In this document: positions 36,727 through 44,939 of the stretch, in pieces
How positions within the stretch are numbered: the stretch's first letter is position 1
How the letters are laid out: each line of letters opens with the position of its first letter
NCBI GenBank assembly: GCA_046350115.1
Contig: JAXMAZ010000017.1
Span: 93,988-157,987, forward strand
Direction: 5' to 3'
Length of the DNA: 64,000 nucleotides
From: JAXMAZ01 sp046350115
GTDB taxonomy: Bacteria; Planctomycetota; Planctomycetia; Gemmatales; Gemmataceae
Position numbers and translations under genes: made by a program
Notes under the pieces: generated by a model
Told to the model about the DNA's origin: nothing
The model's database searches: none
Seen by the model: only the letters and a program-made list of their open reading frames with translations

Positions 36727-39700
36727 TTACCGGCCGCTCGGCAGGTATGGGCCGAAGAAGTAGCGGACGGCCTCTTCGGCGAGCAGGGCGGCGGTGTTGA
36801 CCTGGACGGCCGGGCGGTCCACGGTGCCGGTGACCCGGAGGCGCACGGTTCGGTTGGACAGGTAGTTTGTCACCTCGACGAGTACCGCCAGCGGGATCGG
36901 TCCGAGGGCCGGGACGCTGATCCGGAACAGCCGCAACAACTGCTGGTTCGGCCCGATCTGCCCGGTTCGGGCCACCACGGCCAGGTCGAGTTGCCCGTTC
37001 AGCCCGACGTTCCCGTCGGCGAACAGCCGCAGGCTGGGGCCGGTGAGGGTGAGCCGGTTCACCCGGAACACCCCGTTGGCCAGCCGGGCGCGGATGTCCC
37101 CGTCGGTCAACCGGGCGAACGACCCGGGGGCCAGGTACGGGGTCAGGGCGCGGAACACGGGGACCGTTTGTGCCCCGGCCTCCCCGCCGAAGTTGGCCGC
37201 CAGTTGGCCGGTCAGGTCGCGGACCGTCCGCACGTCCGACCCGGTCAGGTCGAAGCTGCCGTTCAGCCGGCCGGACACGGACCCGCCCAGGGAGGACGAC
37301 CCGAGTACCGACCGGACGCTCAGCCCGAGGAAGCGGAAGTGCAGATCGACCCGGGTGGTCTGGGCGGCCCGGACCGACCCGCGGCCGGTCACCCGCCCGC
37401 CGCCGCTCTGGGCGCTGCCTTCGTGAAACGTGACCTCGGCCCCTCCGCCGGGGACCGCCTGCCAGTCGAACGGCACCCGCAGGTCGGCCAGCGGGAACCC
37501 CTCGACGGTCGCCCGGCCGGCGGTCAGGGTGCCGGTGCCCCGCAACTCCCGGCCGATACTCCCCCGCAGGGCGATCCCCACCCGGGCGTCGATCGGCGGG
37601 CCGCCGAGCGGGGCGAGCAGGGCGGTGGCGTCCGCCCCGTCGAGCGTCAGGGAGAAGAAGCTCCGCCGGGGGTTGGCCAGGTTGTACCGCACCCGGCCGC
37701 GGAGCTGGCCGCCGGCCACCTGGCCGGACAGCCCGGTCAGCTCGACCGCGTCCGGGGCGATCCGCACGAACGCCTGCAGGTCGGACGGCTCCTCGTCCCC
37801 CCAGGCGAACCCGGCGATCTGCGCCCGGCCGGACCCGACCGGCCCACCCGGACCGGCCAAGTCGTACCGGACGGTCGCACTCAGCCGGCCGCGGAGCGGG
37901 GCGAGCGACCGGCTGTTCAGTTCGCCGGCCAGCCGGCCGAGCAGGACGTTCGTGACCCGCAGAGAGCCGGCGGCGGCCGGCGGCTCCTCCCCGCCCGCTC
38001 CGCCGGTCAGCGGGTACGTGCCTTCCAGGTCGAAGTCGCCGCCCAGAGCGTCGCCGGTCAGCTTGTACCCGACGGCCCCGGGCCGGTAGTCGATGTTGCC
38101 GCGGAGCTTGGTCGCCGGGATGCCGTTCACCCGCAGCCGCGGCGCTTCCAGGTTGAGGGCGGCCGTCGCCCGCCGGGCGGTGTCCCCCTTGGCCGCGGGC
38201 AACTCGCCGGTCAGGGTGCCGTTCACCTTGCCGTCCAGCTTGACCGGCAGGCTCGGCACCTGGCGGGTGAGGACGGCCGTATCCAACCCAGTAGCGGTCA
38301 GCTTGAACGTACCGGCCGCGTCCCCCTTGAGCGGGTAGCGGCCGGACCCGGTGATCGTGCCGCCGTACACGTCCGCCTTCAGGTCGGTCAGGGTGAAGGC
38401 GTCCGGGTCAACGGCCCAGTTGGTCGAGACGCGGTCGAGGGTGGCGGTGCCGACGGTGAGGGTGGTGGCGGACACCGTCCCGTTCGCCTTCACCGTGGCC
38501 GGGCTGACGGTGCCGCTGGCCGTCGCGGTGGCGTCCAGCTTGCCGGTCACGTCGACCGGCAACCCGGCCTCCGGGACGAGCCGCCGGATGGCGACGGCAT
38601 CGACGGCGTTGACCTTGACCGCAGCGGTGTACGGGTACTGACCGGACAGCGTGAGGTCGGCCGAGCCGGTGACGGGCAGCCCTTCGACGACCGCGTCCAG
38701 CCCGGTGATGCGGGCCACGCCGTCCCGAAGCCCCAGCCCGACCCGGACGTTCTCCGCCCGCCGGCTGAACACGGTCACGCCCGGCGAGGTGAGCGTGCCG
38801 TCGGCGACGATGGCGGACACGTCGGTCAGCTTGTCCCCGGGGATGCGGGCGACTACCTTGCCGCTCACCACCCCGCTGGCCGTGCCGGCAAGGGTCGGGG
38901 CGGCTTTGAACACCTGGCCGAGCGGGATACGGTCGAGGGTCAGGTCGGCAGTCAGGTCGGTCCGCGGGTCCACCCCGTATTTGGCGGTGCCGACGAACGT
39001 GCCCGGCTCGGTGCCGGCCTCCGGCGGGATCGTCCCGGACAGCTTGCTGAGGGAGAGCACGCCCTCACGGAAGTCGATGTCCGCGGTCAGCTTGTCGAGA
39101 ACCAGCCCTTCGACCTCCAGCCGCGGGGAGGAGACCTGGCCGCGGATTCGGTACGCCCGGAGGGTGCCGGCGTCCGTCACCGGGATCTCGGCCGACACCG
39201 CCAGGCTCACCTTGCCGGCCAGCCGGACCGGGACCGACACGTTCAGCCGCTTGAGCAGTTCGGCCAGGTCCACGTCCCGCAGCCGCAGGTTGGCCTGCAC
39301 GTAGGTCGGCTCACTGGATTTGGCCGGGGGGTCTTTCTTCGGCGGTTCGGCCTTCGCAGGCGGGGGTTGGAGCATCACCGCGAGGAGGGCGGTGAGGGTT
39401 GCCTCATGTTGCGCCAAGCCGCCGGATTTGCGTAGGGTGCGTTGAGGAGGCTCGGCGACGAAACGCACCGGCCCGGCAACGACCGCCACCCTGGGCGGGC
39501 CGTCCCGCGGTGCGTTTCGCAGAGCCTCAACGCACCCTACGAAGAGCCGGCGCTCCCAACCGTCTGGCATCCGGTTGGACAGCTTCGGCGGCGGCCCCTC
39601 GAACCGGTAGCGGCGGCCGTCGCCGACCAGCCGCAGCTCGACCAGCTCGGCCGGGAACCCGGCGACGGTCGCCCCCTCGATCACCGCCTTGCCGCTGCCC

Positions 39701-40779
39701 CGCGGATCGACCTTGCCGGCGCCGACCGCCAGGGTTAGGTCGGCCCGGCCTTTCAGCCGTCCGCCGATCTGCTGCGGCAGGTTCCAGCTCTTGGGAAGCT
39801 GTTTCACGTCCAGCCCCTGGGCGGACACCTTGAACCGGAGTTGGGACGGGTCCGGGCGAAAGTCGAGTGTCCCGTCCACCTTCACTTGGCCGTCGGCCGT
39901 GTGTCCGGTCACGCCGGACAGCTCGACCTTCGGCCCGTCGATCAGGACGCGGCCGGCCGTGTCGGTGGTGGTCAGGTCGATCGGGTGGACCGTCACCCGG
40001 GTGCCGGCCGGCTGCAACTCGACGCGGTAGGTGAACGCCCCGCCCTTGTCCAACCCGAGCCGGACGGTGCCGGTGGTGGTGCCGTCCAGCTCGACCTCCT
40101 CCCAGGTGTTCGCCGGGACGAACGGGATCGACCGCAGCAGCGGCATGGCCACCCGGTTCGGCCTGGCGGTGGCGAGCGTGACTGAGGCCGTCGACCCGTC
40201 GGATGCCGCGGTGCCGTTCGCCGACCAGTCCCCCCAGTTCTGGTCGCAGATCGTCCCGGACAGCGTCAGCTTGCCGCCGTGATCTGCAACGGTCGCGTCC
40301 AATCCGGTGACGGTGAACGGCGGCCGGCCCTCCTGGGCGAGTGTCAGCGTGCCGCCGCGGACGGTCACGGCCGGGATCGCCCCGCCACCCTCGCTCTTGG
40401 GCGGGGCGGGCAGTTGGGTGAGCAGCTTGCCGTCCTTGTCGAACCGGAGGGTAACGCTCGCGCCCTCGACGGTCACTTCCGTCGGGCGGGTGCCGCGGGC
40501 CAGGTCGAGCAGCGACACGTTCGCCGTGACCACGCCGGCAACCAGCGGGGCGTCTTGGCCGGCGGCCGGCAGGGCCAGTCCGACCTGGGTGTCCCCTGCC
40601 AGTCCGGTACGAAGCGACTGCACCTCGACCGGCCCGCCGATCACCGCCGCGAGCTGGTCCGCCGCCATCCGGCGGGCCGCGCTGGTATTGAGGTACGCCC
40701 GCAGCCCCACGTAGCTGACGACGATGAAGCCGAGCAGGAGGGCGGCAACGATTCCGACGGTGCGGAGCGGACGGCGCAC
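36727..40779 (-). CDS. Giant AsmA-like inner-membrane-anchored protein, carrying an intragenic palindromic repeat
   Basis: A 1350-residue protein. One N-terminal helix (RTVGIVAALLLGFIVVSYVGL) anchors a long series of beta-strand repeats, each of the kind LxGxxxG/xLxDLRxxx. The C-terminus (SLRLFADGNVGLNGQLDLAVVAR) matches the conserved end of AsmA/YhdP/TamB relatives, which span the periplasm as hydrophobic grooves that carry phospholipids to the outer membrane. The GTG start has ggaggt six nt upstream. Residues about 414-450 are encoded by a family A palindromic repeat (39431-39540); the frame stays open through it. That block reads as Arg/Pro-rich sequence unlike its surroundings, so the loop it makes is probably tolerated. 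Confidence 0.8.
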   Translation of the reverse strand: MRRPLRTVGIVAALLLGFIVVSYVGLRAYLNTSAARRMAADQLAAVIGGPVEVQSLRTGLAGDTQVGLALPAAGQDAPLVAGVVTANVSLLDLARGTRPTEVTVEGASVTLRFDKDGKLLTQLPAPPKSEGGGAIPAVTVRGGTLTLAQEGRPPFTVTGLDATVADHGGKLTLSGTICDQNWGDWSANGTAASDGSTASVTLATARPNRVAMPLLRSIPFVPANTWEEVELDGTTTGTVRLGLDKGGAFTYRVELQPAGTRVTVHPIDLTTTDTAGRVLIDGPKVELSGVTGHTADGQVKVDGTLDFRPDPSQLRFKVSAQGLDVKQLPKSWNLPQQIGGRLKGRADLTLAVGAGKVDPRGSGKAVIEGATVAGFPAELVELRLVGDGRRYRFEGPPPKLSNRMPDGWERRLFVGCVEALRNAPRDGPPRVAVVAGPVRFVAEPPQRTLRKSGGLAQHEATLTALLAVMLQPPPAKAEPPKKDPPAKSSEPTYVQANLRLRDVDLAELLKRLNVSVPVRLAGKVSLAVSAEIPVTDAGTLRAYRIRGQVSSPRLEVEGLVLDKLTADIDFREGVLSLSKLSGTIPPEAGTEPGTFVGTAKYGVDPRTDLTADLTLDRIPLGQVFKAAPTLAGTASGVVSGKVVARIPGDKLTDVSAIVADGTLTSPGVTVFSRRAENVRVGLGLRDGVARITGLDAVVEGLPVTGSADLTLSGQYPYTAAVKVNAVDAVAIRRLVPEAGLPVDVTGKLDATATASGTVSPATVKANGTVSATTLTVGTATLDRVSTNWAVDPDAFTLTDLKADVYGGTITGSGRYPLKGDAAGTFKLTATGLDTAVLTRQVPSLPVKLDGKVNGTLTGELPAAKGDTARRATAALNLEAPRLRVNGIPATKLRGNIDYRPGAVGYKLTGDALGGDFDLEGTYPLTGGAGGEEPPAAAGSLRVTNVLLGRLAGELNSRSLAPLRGRLSATVRYDLAGPGGPVGSGRAQIAGFAWGDEEPSDLQAFVRIAPDAVELTGLSGQVAGGQLRGRVRYNLANPRRSFFSLTLDGADATALLAPLGGPPIDARVGIALRGSIGRELRGTGTLTAGRATVEGFPLADLRVPFDWQAVPGGGAEVTFHEGSAQSGGGRVTGRGSVRAAQTTRVDLHFRFLGLSVRSVLGSSSLGGSVSGRLNGSFDLTGSDVRTVRDLTGQLAANFGGEAGAQTVPVFRALTPYLAPGSFARLTDGDIRARLANGVFRVNRLTLTGPSLRLFADGNVGLNGQLDLAVVARTGQIGPNQQLLRLFRISVPALGPIPLAVLVEVTNYLSNRTVRLRVTGTVDRPAVQVNTAALLAEEAVRYFFGPYLPSGR
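39431..39540. repeat. Palindromic repeat, family A copy 3, inside the AsmA-like gene
   Basis: Arms gtagggtgcgttgaggaggc / ...gcagagcctcaacgcaccctac. The element is read through in frame on the minus strand, which adds a peptide including VGCVEALRNAPR. Confidence 0.85.
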
Positions 40780-40981
40780 GGCTTCACCTCCCAGTCAGGG
40801 CGCGGCACTCGCCGCCCCTGCCGCAACCCGAGTGCCATCATGGTACGGCCACCGCCTTGCGCACAGGGGTGCGCCGCCCGACGCGCCGGCTTGCGCAGCA
40901 AGTGCCTGACACCTTGCTCGCTCGGGCCGGGCTATGCAATTCGAAACTCGGCATTCGGGCCGGGCCGATAACCGGGGCCGG

Positions 40982-40996
40982 CGGCACGGCCGTTGC
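40982..40996 (+). promoter_or_regulatory. Possible sigma-54 element before the sigma-factor gene
   Basis: CGGCAC-N5-TTGC with GG-N10-GC spacing, 84 nt before the ATG at 41080. The -12 half is consensus and the -24 half has one mismatch. The 300-nt gap 40780-41079 between divergent genes holds this and nothing else I recognise. Confidence 0.35.
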
Positions 40997-41079
40997 TCCC
41001 CCACACCACCCATCCACTTATTTGTCCGGCCCTCTGAGCGAGGGCGATGGGCCGCGAACTCGCAACCTGGAGTCCTGAC

Positions 41080-41877
41080 ATGCCGGCCGCCGCGCCTCCG
41101 TTGTCGCCGAACGCCCACGTCCTGGCGGGCGGGTTGGTGCATTCGTCCTTCCGCAGACCGAACGCGGCGAAGCGGTACGACCCGCGGACGGTGCTGAAGA
41201 CCGCGGCCAACTATCCGCTCGGGTACATGCCGGACGAGCAGACCCGGGACTGCGGCCAGCGGATGCACTACGCCGCCTACCGGGTCCGCCGGGCCAAGAC
41301 CCCGCGGGAGCGGCGGACCTGGGCCAAGGCGTACTACGCCCTCCGTGACCGGATCGTGCTCGGCAACCAGAAGCTGGTGTTCAAGGCGGTCCGCTACCGG
41401 AAGGCCTGGCAGCTCCGGTCCGACGACCTGATCGGCGAGGGGCACGTCGTCCTGATCAATGCGGTCGAGCGGTACAACCCGTGGCTCGGGGTGCGGTTCA
41501 GCACGTACGCCTTCACCTGCCTGGTGCGGGCGCTAGTCCGGCTGACCCGCAAGCGGATCGGCCAGGAGAAGCGGTTCCTGACCCAGTGCAACCTCACCGG
41601 GGAGGCGTCCGAAGGGCAGACCAAGGCGGACGCCGGGAGCAGCCTGCCGCTCGACCTGGAACACTACTTCCAGGCCCAGCACCCGCTGCTGTCCGAGCGG
41701 GAGAAGCTGGTCCTGCAGATGCGGTTCGGGCTGGGCGAGCAGGTCGAGGCGCTCAAGCTGGAGTTGATCGGCGCCCGGCTCGGGCTGTCGAAGGAGCGGA
41801 TCCGTCAGGTGCAGGTGTCCGCGCTGACAAAGCTGCGGGAGGCGGTGGCCATCGCCGGCTTCCCAATCCACCAGTAA
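41080..41877 (+). CDS. Sigma-70 family RNA polymerase sigma factor
   Basis: A 265-residue sigma factor. Region 2 is clear: LGNQKLVFKAVRYRKAWQLR then DDLIGEGHVVLINAVERYNPWLGVRFSTYAFTCLVRALVRLTR-like residues that match the RpoD-type core-binding and -10 recognition helices. Region 4 has LSEREKLVLQMRFGL and the helix-turn-helix ARLGLSKERIRQVQVSALTKLRE. No region 1.1 is seen, so it is a short alternative factor rather than RpoD. ggag lies 8 nt before this ATG; an in-frame ATG 33 nt upstream is possible. Which genes it serves is unknown. Confidence 0.88.
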   Translation: MPAAAPPLSPNAHVLAGGLVHSSFRRPNAAKRYDPRTVLKTAANYPLGYMPDEQTRDCGQRMHYAAYRVRRAKTPRERRTWAKAYYALRDRIVLGNQKLVFKAVRYRKAWQLRSDDLIGEGHVVLINAVERYNPWLGVRFSTYAFTCLVRALVRLTRKRIGQEKRFLTQCNLTGEASEGQTKADAGSSLPLDLEHYFQAQHPLLSEREKLVLQMRFGLGEQVEALKLELIGARLGLSKERIRQVQVSALTKLREAVAIAGFPIHQ

Positions 41878-41892
41878 CACGGCGATTCCAGC

Positions 41893-41929
41893 GCGGGCCG
41901 GCCGGGGGCGATCGCCCCGGCCGGCCCGC
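41893..41929 (+). terminator. Hairpin after the sigma-factor gene
   Basis: gcgggccggccgggggcgat pairs with atcgccccggccggcccgc, one G unpaired. It starts 16 nt after the stop codon. There is no strong T run. Confidence 0.5.
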
Positions 41930-41975
41930 AGTGTTAAATGGCCCGATTGTTCTGTTGGAACCCCTTCCATGTCCA

Positions 41976-42039
41976 GGCGAGCCGGGGGCGTCAGCCCCGG
42001 GTTGACGCTTCTCCCGGGGGCTGACGCCCCCGGCTCGCC
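41976..42039. repeat. Palindromic repeat, family E
   Basis: 26-bp arms, ggcgagccgggggcgtcagc to the left and its mirror image to the right, around a short loop. The inner gggggcgt part resembles the arms of the element at 61552-61678. Confidence 0.7.
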
Positions 42040-42408
42040 GGACTCAACAGAGCAAGTACCAGACAAGCTGGCCGGCCGGGTCGGGCGGCGGGGTTAACCC
42101 CGCCGCCCGACCCGGCCGGCCCCGGTGCCGCCGGCCGCCGGTCCGGGTTGCCGTGAGCGTGCTGCTTGGCCATGTCGTAAGTCACCTGATACCCCTTGCC
42201 GCCGGTCATCACCATCCACAGCCCGGCGCGGGTACCGTTCGGCCGCCGCCGGGATCAGGGCCAGCCAGTACATGCCGGCCGGCCGGCCGGCCGAGTTGAC
42301 CGTCCCGGCCTGCTCGACCTGGGCGACGTCGAACACCAGATAGTTCGCCCCGGCGGAGAGGAACAGGACGGTCCCGATCGCCACCAGTGCCCACCCCGTC
42401 AGTCGCAT
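41991..42408 (-). pseudogene. Small membrane protein gene with a frameshift
   Basis: A good start (ggagg 7 nt before ATG 42408) opens MRLTGWALVAIGTVLFLSAG..., one membrane helix and then QAGTVNSAGRPAGMYWLALIP. Near 42236 the sensible reading moves to another frame: GLWMVMTGGKGYQVTYDMAKQHAHG. One extra base there explains both. The original frame continues to 42094 as Arg-rich nonsense; the shifted frame runs through a palindrome to 41991. This is either a recent loss or a sequencing error. The family was not recognised. Confidence 0.5.
42070..42121. repeat. 52-bp perfect palindrome
   Basis: Two 26-bp arms meet without any loop at ggtt/aacc and begin ggccggccgggtcgggcggc. It could form a cruciform or act as a terminator for the small gene upstream on the minus strand. 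Confidence 0.8.
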
Positions 42409-42502
42409 GGTTGATCCTCCGGATTGGGCGGGTGCCTGGACCCGCAACGGCCGACGGCACCGGCGCGGCCGGTGCCGTCGGGAGGTCAGCTCGCCGGGCC
42501 GG

Positions 42503-42907
42503 TCACGACCGGGCCGACCGGCCGAGCAGCAGCCCGATCCCGAACCCGACCAGCAGGGCCGGGATCGGGTACCGGCGGACCATCGAGGTCAGCTCGGAGC
42601 CGAAGTCGCCGAGCATCTCGCCCGGGTGGTCGTAGGCGTCCTGGGCGAACCGCTGGGCCCGGTCGGCCACGTGGCCCAGTTGGTCGCCGGCCCCGCCGGC
42701 CCACTCGCTCACCTTGTCCCGGGCCTGGCCGGCGTAGTCGGTCACCTTGTCCGCCACCCCTTGGGCTTTGTCCCGGGCCTGGTCGATCAGGCTGCCGGCG
42801 TTCGCCTGGCCGCCCTGGGCCGCGTCGGCCGCCCGGTCGGTCATCTGCTTCGCACGGCTGGCGGCGTCGTCGATCCCGCCCTTCACTTTGTCACGCATCT
42901 CGGCCAT
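42503..42907 (-). CDS. DUF883/CsbD-like stress protein with C-terminal membrane anchor
   Basis: A 134-residue protein of amphipathic helices with repeated Lys/Asp/Ala heptads (KVKGGIDDAASRAKQMTDRAADA, IDQARDKAQGVADKVTDYAGQARDKV), then one C-terminal helix RRYPIPALLVGFGIGLLLGR. That last pattern is shared with DUF883/ElaB-type ribosome- or membrane-associated stress proteins. A sigma-54 element lies 79 nt upstream, inside the end of the preceding gene. The cellular role is not known. Confidence 0.75.
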   Translation of the reverse strand: MAEMRDKVKGGIDDAASRAKQMTDRAADAAQGGQANAGSLIDQARDKAQGVADKVTDYAGQARDKVSEWAGGAGDQLGHVADRAQRFAQDAYDHPGEMLGDFGSELTSMVRRYPIPALLVGFGIGLLLGRSARS

Positions 42908-42981
42908 GACGGATCCCTCTGTATGGTTCGGGTCACGTGACCCGGCCGGGCGTCCGGCCACCGTCGTCACGTGCCCCACTG

Positions 42982-44817
42982 TTACGCAGTCCGCGTGCCA
43001 ACCAGCACCTTCCCGTTCCCGCGGTCCGTCGCAGCCGGGGCCGCCAGCACGGACGCCCACCCGGCCAAATGCTGCTTCATCTGGGCCAGGGACGTGGTCA
43101 CGAACGCGGCGCCGGCTTCGACCAACTGATCTCGGCTTTCCTGCTCGTCGTCCGACTGCCCCCAGCGGCCGACCAATATCTTGACATCCGGGAAGTGTTT
43201 GCGCAGTCGCTTGCACAAGTAGCGGGTGTGGGCCAGCCCACCCGGGGGAAGCGAGCCGATCACGATGGCGGCCGGCTCGAACTGTGACGCCTTGGTCAGC
43301 ACCTCGGAACCCAGGGTGTCGTCGGACACCACCTTCACTTCCCACCGGCCGTCGGCCATCAGCCCGCCGAGCATTTCCAGCGTCAGTTGGTCCATGTCGT
43401 CCCGGGCGGGCACGGCCAGGATCCGCACCGGCGGGGCGTCACCGGTGTCCGTCGCCCCGGCCGGGACGAGCCGGCTGTCGGCCAGCTCGTCGGCGATCTC
43501 CCGGGCGTCCCGCAGGATCGACTCCAGGTCGTCCCGGTCGAGCGTGTGCTGCTCCACGTCCCGCCGGGCGTAGCCCAGGGCCGGGATGAGCACCCCGTCG
43601 TACACCTCCTCCAGGGTGGACCGCTTCAACTCTTCCCGGGCCACCTGCTCGGCCTCGTCCTGGTCCCGGGCGGCCAGCCGCTGGTACACCCGCACGTCCG
43701 GGCCGAGTGCCGGCTCGTCCCCGAGCAGCACGTCCAGGAACTCGAACCGCGGGACGTACTTGCCGAGCACCAGCAGGCAGACGGTGAGCGGGCCGGACAG
43801 GATCAGCCCGACCGGCCCCCACAGGAACGCCCAGAACGCGGCCGCCACCAGTTGGGCCACCTCGGACAGCCCCATGCTCGACCCGTACAGCCACGGCTCG
43901 AACACGTTGTTGCAGATCAGCTCCAGCCCGCCGTACAGCACCAGCACCTTGAACGCCTGCACCTCCCCGCCGGGGGCCGCCAGGCTGACCAGCACCGGCG
44001 GCAGCAGGCCGAGCCAGGTGCCCAGGTACGGGACGTACCGCATGACCGCCGCCAGGGCGCCCCACAGGATGGCGTACCGGTCGCCCAGGGCGAACATGGC
44101 GACCGTGATCACCACCCCGAACGCGGCGTTCAGCACCAGTTGGGTGAGCAGGTAGCGGCTGATCCGCCGGGAGGCGTCGTCCACCGCCTTGGTGGTGGTC
44201 GTCACACGGGTGTCCCCGGTCAAGCGGATCAGCCGGTTCCGCAGGTCCTCCTTCTTGAGCAGCATGAACACCGCCAGGATGAACCCGAACGCCGCCTGCC
44301 CGACCAGCTCCAGGGCCGGGCTGACGTAGGACGACACCTCCGCGTACCAGTTGCTGCCCGGCGGCTGGGCGATCACCACTTGGGCGCCGGCCTCCCGGTC
44401 CTTCGCCCGCGGGATGAACACCGCGGAGATGTCCTCGAACGCCTTGCCGAACCGGCTCTCCCCGTCACCGGCGACCCGCCGCTTCAGGTCGGTCAGCTTG
44501 GCGGCGATGTCCTTGGACCGCTCCGGCAAGGTGTCCATCAGCCCGCCGAGCTGCCAGGCGATCACCCCGCCGATCAGGGTGGCCGCCAGCACCGCCACGG
44601 CCACGCTCCCGACCACCGCCGGCAGCCGGCCCAGCCCCCGTTTCTCCAGCCAGGAGACGACCGGGCTGAGGACGAAGGTGAAGAACACGGCCAGGGCGAC
44701 CGGGATGAAGATGGACCTGGCCCAGTACAGGGCGGTGACGATCACCACCACCAGGGCCAGCGCGGCCAGGGTGGCGATCCCCCGCTGCCATTCGAGCTTG
44801 GGGTTGGACACGGACAT
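42982..44817 (-). CDS. AI-2E family permease fused to a B12-binding-like domain
   Basis: A 611-residue protein. Residues 10-375 form an AI-2E/TqsA-type permease: paired N-terminal helices (IATLAALALVVVIVTALYWARSIFIPVALAVFF), a soluble segment, then four more helices ending in GPLTVCLLVLGKYVPRFEFLDVLLGDEP, the family signature. Residues 470-600 form a Rossmann-like domain (PPVRILAVPARDDMDQLTLEMLGGLM, FEPAAIVIGSLPPGG) like cobalamin-binding domains, but the DxHxxG histidine is missing. The two parts are joined by a charged helix. The start at 44817 has ggag upstream; the open frame extends 24 residues further. Confidence 0.82.
   Translation of the reverse strand: MSVSNPKLEWQRGIATLAALALVVVIVTALYWARSIFIPVALAVFFTFVLSPVVSWLEKRGLGRLPAVVGSVAVAVLAATLIGGVIAWQLGGLMDTLPERSKDIAAKLTDLKRRVAGDGESRFGKAFEDISAVFIPRAKDREAGAQVVIAQPPGSNWYAEVSSYVSPALELVGQAAFGFILAVFMLLKKEDLRNRLIRLTGDTRVTTTTKAVDDASRRISRYLLTQLVLNAAFGVVITVAMFALGDRYAILWGALAAVMRYVPYLGTWLGLLPPVLVSLAAPGGEVQAFKVLVLYGGLELICNNVFEPWLYGSSMGLSEVAQLVAAAFWAFLWGPVGLILSGPLTVCLLVLGKYVPRFEFLDVLLGDEPALGPDVRVYQRLAARDQDEAEQVAREELKRSTLEEVYDGVLIPALGYARRDVEQHTLDRDDLESILRDAREIADELADSRLVPAGATDTGDAPPVRILAVPARDDMDQLTLEMLGGLMADGRWEVKVVSDDTLGSEVLTKASQFEPAAIVIGSLPPGGLAHTRYLCKRLRKHFPDVKILVGRWGQSDDEQESRDQLVEAGAAFVTTSLAQMKQHLAGWASVLAAPAATDRGNGKVLVGTRTA
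42986..43001 (-). promoter_or_regulatory. Sigma-54 promoter element for the DUF883-like gene
   Basis: Minus strand TTGGCAC-GCGGA-CTGC, exact -24 and one mismatch in -12. It is 79 nt before ATG 42907 and within the last codons of the AI-2E-type gene. Confidence 0.6.
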
Positions 44818-44939
44818 GTCGGGGCGCTCCGTCGACCGGCGCGAGCGGACCGCCGCCCGGGGACGGGCGGTCGGGGTCGGCACAGGCACTAGCGTGGGAT
44901 GGGTCCGAAAATGCGTCGGCGGAGTCGCCCGGCCGCGGG

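Noticed and set aside
42094..42235. C-terminal part of the 117-codon frame after the small membrane helix
   Set aside because: Arg-rich nonsense after the frameshift; the sensible protein continues in another frame.
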